A stretch of 8,562 bases of DNA from CAYGJN01 sp964350135. GTDB taxonomy: Bacteria > Bdellovibrionota > Bacteriovoracia > Bacteriovoracales > Bacteriovoracaceae. The DNA lies in NCBI GenBank assembly GCA_964350135.1, contig CAYGJN010000110.1, positions 1-8,562 of the forward strand. The letters run 5' to 3'. Of the stretch, positions 4,903 through 8,562 are shown piece after piece. The translations under genes were made by a program, and so were the position numbers. Under the pieces are notes generated by a model. It saw nothing but the letters and a program-made list of their open reading frames with translations, was not told the DNA's origin and searched no databases. How positions within the stretch are numbered: the stretch's first letter is position 1; the number at the start of each line of letters is the position of its first letter.

Positions 4903-6312
4903 ATGCGCAAATATTTATTGATCACTATTTTTCTTTCGGGGTTTTGCTATGGAGAGATCAAATCTGTCTTCATAGAGCAAACTACTACACCTATAAATGT
5001 GCGAACAGCTATCGAAAAAGGTCTTCGAGAAAACTCTAGTGAAAGAGTGAGAAGGTTTAATGAAAAATTATTAGATTTAGACTGGGATGATACCTTTTAT
5101 GATTTCTGGTATCCCAAAGTATCTCTGAGCTTAACTGCTTCTAATAGTGAAATGTATCATTTTGCTACCGGCCATAGCAGAGGTGAAAAACAATCAAGCA
5201 CAGGTCTTGTTCCTAATGGTGCTCTTGTCTTAGACCTTGGAGAATACACTCTGTACAACTGGGGAATTGACTACCTTGGATACCTTATAGAAAAAGATTC
5301 TTATAATCGCTCAAAAGAAAGTGTAAAAGAACAAAGAAGAGATTTAAAACTTAATATTATTAAACAATATTTCCAACTAGCTTATTATAAGAAAAGACTT
5401 AAATCCTACGAAGATCAATTAAGACATGCGACTTTTTTATACCGATTACAAAGGGCCCGTTTTACCAATCGAAAGCTTTCTAAAATTGATTACTATAGAG
5501 CAAGAACTGAATACCTAGAGGCAAAAAATAATATTGAAGCAATTCGTGTTGAAGTGTCAGCTCAGGATGCAGCTCTGGCGGAGCTAATTTCTGATAACCC
5601 AACAACTATTTATAGAATTACTGAAGATCTCAAGTTTATAAAACACAAATATCCTTTAGAAGACGCTATTGCTAAGGCCATGGAGTATAACGACACCCTT
5701 AACGACCTTGAAGTAACTATGAGAAATGCCGAAAGATCCCATGAGGCAACAGTCAAAGGACATCTTCCCCTTCCCAAGCTAACCGTTAATCTTGGAGCCT
5801 ATACTCATGGCTTTGATAAAGATGGTGGTACAACAACATTTGAAACAAATACAGGTGATACTAATGTTGAGCTTGTAGGAAGCATTAATGCAACCTGGAC
5901 TCTTTTTGGCTCAGGTGGTTTTTTAAATGCAAGAGAACGTGAAAAGGCCATTGTTACTAAAAAACTTGCTCATTATAATTATCATAATCAAAAACGCTCT
6001 CTAGAACTTTCTATTAGAACTGCATATCAAAATATTAAACTTCTTGAGGCCCAAATGGTTGCAGCTCAGGCCACTGCTGAAAATGCCCAAAAATATTTTG
6101 ATGCTGCCCTGGATGAATTTTCAAAAAGCAAGGTGAGCTTTTCTATTATTAGAAGGGCCATGCTGGATTTACTAAGTGCTGAAATTGCATATGAGGAAGC
6201 TAAATATAATCACTTACAAGAAAGAATCTCTCTGGCCCAAAGCATTGGCATTGATGACTTCCCTGGATCAAGTTTTGAAAACCTAGGCTCGACTCAAGGG
6301 ACACAGCTATGA
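4903..6312 (+). CDS. TolC-family outer-membrane efflux/secretion channel
   Basis: Outer membrane efflux protein (OEP) family; such proteins form trimeric outer-membrane barrels with a long periplasmic alpha tunnel and serve RND pumps, ABC exporters or type I secretion. The 469-residue length is normal. A signal peptide (R2, K3, hydrophobic 5-14, probable cleavage after CYG at 15-17) is followed by two OEP-like repeats (about 30-235 and 248-450), each of paired long helices around strands. The second repeat carries the typical barrel-edge sequence WTLFGSGGFLNAREREKA (about 331-348), then long Ala/Glu/Lys-rich helices. The cysteine in the signal region does not fit a lipobox, so it is probably not a lipoprotein like OprM. 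The polar tail after about 450 lacks structure. Only weak ribosome binding sequence precedes the ATG. No inner-membrane pump or adaptor gene is adjacent, so the substrate is unknown. Its stop overlaps the next start as ATGA. Confidence 0.85.
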   Translation: MRKYLLITIFLSGFCYGEIKSVFIEQTTTPINVRTAIEKGLRENSSERVRRFNEKLLDLDWDDTFYDFWYPKVSLSLTASNSEMYHFATGHSRGEKQSSTGLVPNGALVLDLGEYTLYNWGIDYLGYLIEKDSYNRSKESVKEQRRDLKLNIIKQYFQLAYYKKRLKSYEDQLRHATFLYRLQRARFTNRKLSKIDYYRARTEYLEAKNNIEAIRVEVSAQDAALAELISDNPTTIYRITEDLKFIKHKYPLEDAIAKAMEYNDTLNDLEVTMRNAERSHEATVKGHLPLPKLTVNLGAYTHGFDKDGGTTTFETNTGDTNVELVGSINATWTLFGSGGFLNAREREKAIVTKKLAHYNYHNQKRSLELSIRTAYQNIKLLEAQMVAAQATAENAQKYFDAALDEFSKSKVSFSIIRRAMLDLLSAEIAYEEAKYNHLQERISLAQSIGIDDFPGSSFENLGSTQGTQL

Positions 6313-7079
6313 AATTATTTTTAATTTTTATTTTCACAGTCTCTGCTTTTGCCCAAGTTACGACTGATAAAGATCTTTGGGATATTAACTTAGATAAAAA
6401 TAATTACCCTGAACAACGTTTAAAAGAATATAGAAAATCACTTCTTATTAATGAGAGGATTCTTCGTTCACAAAATGACGACTCAGGCTTTGGTCAAACA
6501 AACTACTTCACAGGTGAAGATAATAATCGAATCTCATTTAATTATCAGTTTGGAACAAGGCCGAATAAAGCATTCTCTCATATTCAAGGAGATCTTTTAT
6601 TTGGCAGTCGGTTTGAACAATTTTGGTTAGAAGGTGTTCTTTCTTATATCAGAACAACCTTTGAACATATTAGCGAAAACAGATCATTAGAAGAAACTGG
6701 TACCAATTCAGAGAATAGTTTTCCAAGAGCAGACGCCCAAACTGAAACTCTCTATGTCATAGGCTTGGGTCCTGGCTACCGCTTCCCTGTTCCCTTGGAG
6801 TATTTTAGAGAAAGAGATTTTTTCCACCATATCTCAACATTTCTTACTTATAACCGTTTACAAGAAGATTTAAGAAAGAAAACTTATGTTGGCCCAGGAC
6901 TAAGAACCAGTTTAAGTTTTCATAAGAGAATGGGACCAGGTTATCATATTGGACTTGGTTTTTCATACAATCTAGCCTCAGTAAAAAGAAGTGCAGTGGA
7001 AGAAGAGGAAGCTAGCACTAACCGCAAGTTAACACTCTCTTGGTACACTTATGGGATAAACCTTGGTTTTTATTTTTAG
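6309..7079 (+). CDS. Predicted outer-membrane beta-barrel protein, unassigned
   Basis: The 256-residue product has a textbook signal peptide (K2, hydrophobic 3-14, A-F-A before Q16). After a charged, probably helical or periplasmic N-terminal segment (about 20-60) come repeated strand-like stretches with alternating aromatic/hydrophobic residues: NRISFNYQFG, FEQFWLEGVLSYIR, TLYVIGLGPGYRF, LRTSLSFHKR, HIGLGFSYNL and LTLSWYTYGINLGFYF. The chain ends in Phe within an aromatic-rich last strand, the usual BAM-recognised beta-signal. This supports a small barrel, perhaps 8-10 strands; I cannot name a family or a substrate. A Glu-rich stretch (EEEE) between the last strands would be a loop. Its start overlaps the TolC-like stop by 4 bases, with AGGGA seven to eight bases upstream, so the two are almost certainly co-translated and may work together at the outer membrane. 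Confidence 0.78.
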   Translation: MKLFLIFIFTVSAFAQVTTDKDLWDINLDKNNYPEQRLKEYRKSLLINERILRSQNDDSGFGQTNYFTGEDNNRISFNYQFGTRPNKAFSHIQGDLLFGSRFEQFWLEGVLSYIRTTFEHISENRSLEETGTNSENSFPRADAQTETLYVIGLGPGYRFPVPLEYFRERDFFHHISTFLTYNRLQEDLRKKTYVGPGLRTSLSFHKRMGPGYHIGLGFSYNLASVKRSAVEEEEASTNRKLTLSWYTYGINLGFYF

Positions 7080-7081
7080 GA
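7078..7081 (+). promoter_or_regulatory. Ribosome binding site for purB overlapping the upstream stop
   Basis: AGGA at 7078-7081 overlaps the TAG stop (7077-7079) of the barrel-protein gene and lies 7 bases before the purB ATG. This arrangement is typical of translational coupling, so purB is probably expressed from the same mRNA as the two outer-membrane genes. Confidence 0.55.
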
Positions 7082-7088
7082 AATTTTT

Positions 7089-8378
7089 ATGATTCCTCGC
7101 TATGAAGTTGAAGAGATAAGCAATATTTGGTCAGATCGTCATAAGTTTGAAACTTATCTTAAAGTAGAGATTGCAATACTAGAGGCAATCGAAGGCTCTT
7201 ATATACCTAAAGGGGTTGCAAACGAAATAGCAAAGAAAGCTATCATTAATCCTGAGCGAATCGATGAAATTGAAAAAACAACAAAACATGATGTTATAGC
7301 GTTTTGTACTTCAATAACTGAAAATCTAGACCCTAAAATTGGTAAGTTTTTTCACTTTGGTGTTACTTCCAGTGATATTATCGACACTTCTTTTATGATG
7401 CTCATTAAAGAAAGCTTAGAACTTGTTTTGGCAGAAACTGAAAAGCTTAGTAAGACTCTAAAAGCTTCGGCCCTCAAATACAAAGAGCTTATTTCGATGG
7501 GAAGAAGTCATGGCATTTATGCGGAACCAATGAGTTTTGGGCAAAAGTTTTTAAGCTTCTACCACGAACTTCAAAGAAGAGAGCAAGATCTTAAATTTTA
7601 TTACGAAAACCAAATTACAGGTCAAGTCTCTGGTGCTGTTGGAAATTACACGGTACTTGATAGAGATGTAGAACTTAAGGCCCTTAAAAAACTTGGCCTA
7701 AAAAGAGAGCCTCTTTCCACTCAAATTATTCCAAGGGACCGCATAGCTCAATTAGTTTGCTTTCACGGTCTATTGGCTAGCTTTATTGAAAGAGTTGCTG
7801 TTGAAATAAGACATCTTCACAGAAGCGATGTGGGAGAAGTTTTTGAGGGATTTTCTAAAGGGCAAAAAGGCTCCTCTATTATGCCTCATAAGAAGAATCC
7901 TATTTCGGGGGAAAACCTAACTGGAATTGCCAGAGTTCTAAGATCTCACGTGCAACTCTCTCTTGAAAACTGTGTTCTTTGGCATGAAAGAGATATCTCT
8001 CACTCAAGTGCAGAAAGACTTTTTCTCCCAGATAATTTTGGACTCATGGTCTACGCTCTTAGAAGACTTAATAGTACAATCGAAAACTTGGTGGTGAATG
8101 AAGAAGTTGTAGAGGCAAGAGTTCATGAGAATTATACTTATCTTTCGAGCTTTTATCTTCATAAGCTACTGGAGCAAATTGATATAAGTCGAGAAGATTG
8201 CTATGCAATTATTCAAAAAGCATCTTTTGACTCACAGTCTGCTACTGAATTTCACAATATTATTATTTCTGAAGTTGAAACACGTGGATTTAAAGAATTT
8301 AAAGTGCAAGCACCAACAAAAGAAAATCTAAAAGCAGTTTATTTAAAAGAAATTGATAAAATTTTTGATATTAAGTAA
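7089..8378 (+). CDS. purB: Adenylosuccinate lyase
   Basis: Fumarase/aspartase-superfamily lyase acting twice in purine synthesis: SAICAR to AICAR plus fumarate, and adenylosuccinate to AMP plus fumarate; a cytoplasmic homotetramer. The 429 residues match the short Bacillus/Thermotoga-type PurB (about 430). Seen: TTKHDV with H67, FGVTSSDI (90-97), GRSHGIYAEP with catalytic H141 (family usually GRTHG), GAVGNYT (182-188), QIIPRDR (212-218), the superfamily signature SSIMPHKKNP (262-271, mobile loop with the catalytic Ser) and WHERDISHSSAER (298-310). The active site looks complete. It is the last gene of the plus-strand group, 9 bases after an outer-membrane protein gene, an unusual partner for a purine enzyme. 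Its final 8 bases overlap the convergent gene at the right edge. Confidence 0.96.
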   Translation: MIPRYEVEEISNIWSDRHKFETYLKVEIAILEAIEGSYIPKGVANEIAKKAIINPERIDEIEKTTKHDVIAFCTSITENLDPKIGKFFHFGVTSSDIIDTSFMMLIKESLELVLAETEKLSKTLKASALKYKELISMGRSHGIYAEPMSFGQKFLSFYHELQRREQDLKFYYENQITGQVSGAVGNYTVLDRDVELKALKKLGLKREPLSTQIIPRDRIAQLVCFHGLLASFIERVAVEIRHLHRSDVGEVFEGFSKGQKGSSIMPHKKNPISGENLTGIARVLRSHVQLSLENCVLWHERDISHSSAERLFLPDNFGLMVYALRRLNSTIENLVVNEEVVEARVHENYTYLSSFYLHKLLEQIDISREDCYAIIQKASFDSQSATEFHNIIISEVETRGFKEFKVQAPTKENLKAVYLKEIDKIFDIK

Positions 8379-8562
8379 GTTTGTCTAAAACTTCTTTTAC
8401 TCTTTGATGTGATTTTTTATTTCCAATCAGCAGATTACTACCTTGTCTCACGATTAATAAATTCTCTACATCTATTAAAGCAATAGTGTCATTTGGAGTA
8501 CAAATAATATTGTTTTTTGAATCAAGGGATATTAATTTATCGCAAGTAATCACCGTATTATC
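8371..8562 (-). CDS. Mannose-1-phosphate guanylyltransferase-like protein, C-terminal end only
   Basis: The last 63 codons of a gene that continues past the window edge; the frame is open to base 8562, and the GTG at 8553-8551 is an internal Val rather than a start. Residues such as DSKNNIICTP, ALIDVENLLIVRQGSNLLIG and the final KSHQRVKEVLDKL fit the C-terminal region of mannose-1-phosphate guanylyltransferases (ManC/RfbM type), where an S/T-x-N-N stretch leads into a G/D-V-E-[ND]-L-[IV]-V-V strand, a D/N-ALL strand and a terminal helix. That enzyme makes GDP-mannose from mannose-1-P and GTP for LPS or capsule sugars. The nucleotidyltransferase domain itself is outside the window, so a related sugar nucleotidyltransferase is possible. 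It is convergent with purB and overlaps it by 8 bases (8371-8378). Confidence 0.7.
   Translation of the reverse strand, partial: DNTVITCDKLISLDSKNNIICTPNDTIALIDVENLLIVRQGSNLLIGNKKSHQRVKEVLDKLT

Noticed and set aside
4903..4953. Lipoprotein signal for the TolC-like protein, from the Cys near residue 15
   Set aside because: The residue before the Cys is Phe, which does not fit a lipobox; a signal peptidase I site after CYG fits better.
8377..8398. Hairpin AAGTTT-GTCTA-AAACTT followed by CTTTT just after purB, as an intrinsic terminator
   Set aside because: The stem has one GC pair in six, the T-run is short and it lies inside the convergent coding sequence; too weak to call.

Overview
The window reads as a compact, AT-rich (by eye roughly mid-30s % GC, not computed) stretch of a Gram-negative chromosome. 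The Gram-negative reading rests on a complete set of KDO (LPS core sugar) genes, a TolC-type outer-membrane channel and a C-terminal-Phe outer-membrane barrel. The gene style (AT-rich, tiny gaps, small unassigned secreted proteins beside envelope genes) fits the Bdellovibrionota, especially the Bacteriovoracaceae (Halobacteriovorax/Bacteriovorax), but this placement is inference and no marker here proves it.

Layout. Positions 1-184 (minus) hold the 5' part of a DUF493/YbeD-like gene cut by the window edge. Divergent from it is a small secreted protein of unknown function (307-759, plus), which meets the next cluster tail to tail with a one-base gap. Positions 761-4439 (minus) hold a four-gene operon, in transcription order kdsB, pyrG, kdsA, kdsC: CMP-KDO synthetase, CTP synthase, KDO-8-P synthase and KDO-8-P phosphatase. 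Its junctions are an 8-bp overlap, a 4-bp ATGA overlap and a 9-bp gap, with two TTG starts. A 68-bp divergent spacer follows. On the plus strand come a small exported helical protein with two cysteines (4508-4840), a TolC-family outer-membrane protein (4903-6312), an outer-membrane beta-barrel protein (6309-7079) and adenylosuccinate lyase purB (7089-8378). The last three are tightly linked. purB overlaps tail to tail with the 3' end of a mannose-1-phosphate guanylyltransferase-like gene (8371-8562, minus), which runs off the window.

How the genes fit together. The minus-strand operon makes and activates KDO: KdsA condenses arabinose-5-P with PEP, KdsC removes the phosphate, PyrG supplies CTP and KdsB makes CMP-KDO. 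KdsD (arabinose-5-P isomerase) and WaaA are not in the window. The plus-strand genes look like an envelope/export group with a purine-biosynthesis gene attached, and the edge gene makes GDP-mannose for surface sugars. No RNA gene, IS element, CRISPR array, phage gene or defence gene was seen, and no stretch over 300 bases lacks a gene.

The most unusual signals are substitutions at normally conserved positions in KdsA and KdsC, the association of a TolC-like channel with an unassigned barrel protein and a small Cys-paired helical protein, an imperfect direct repeat around a translation start, a palindrome over the predicted tolC-like promoter, and a possible leaderless transcript. I do not see a clear new multi-gene system.
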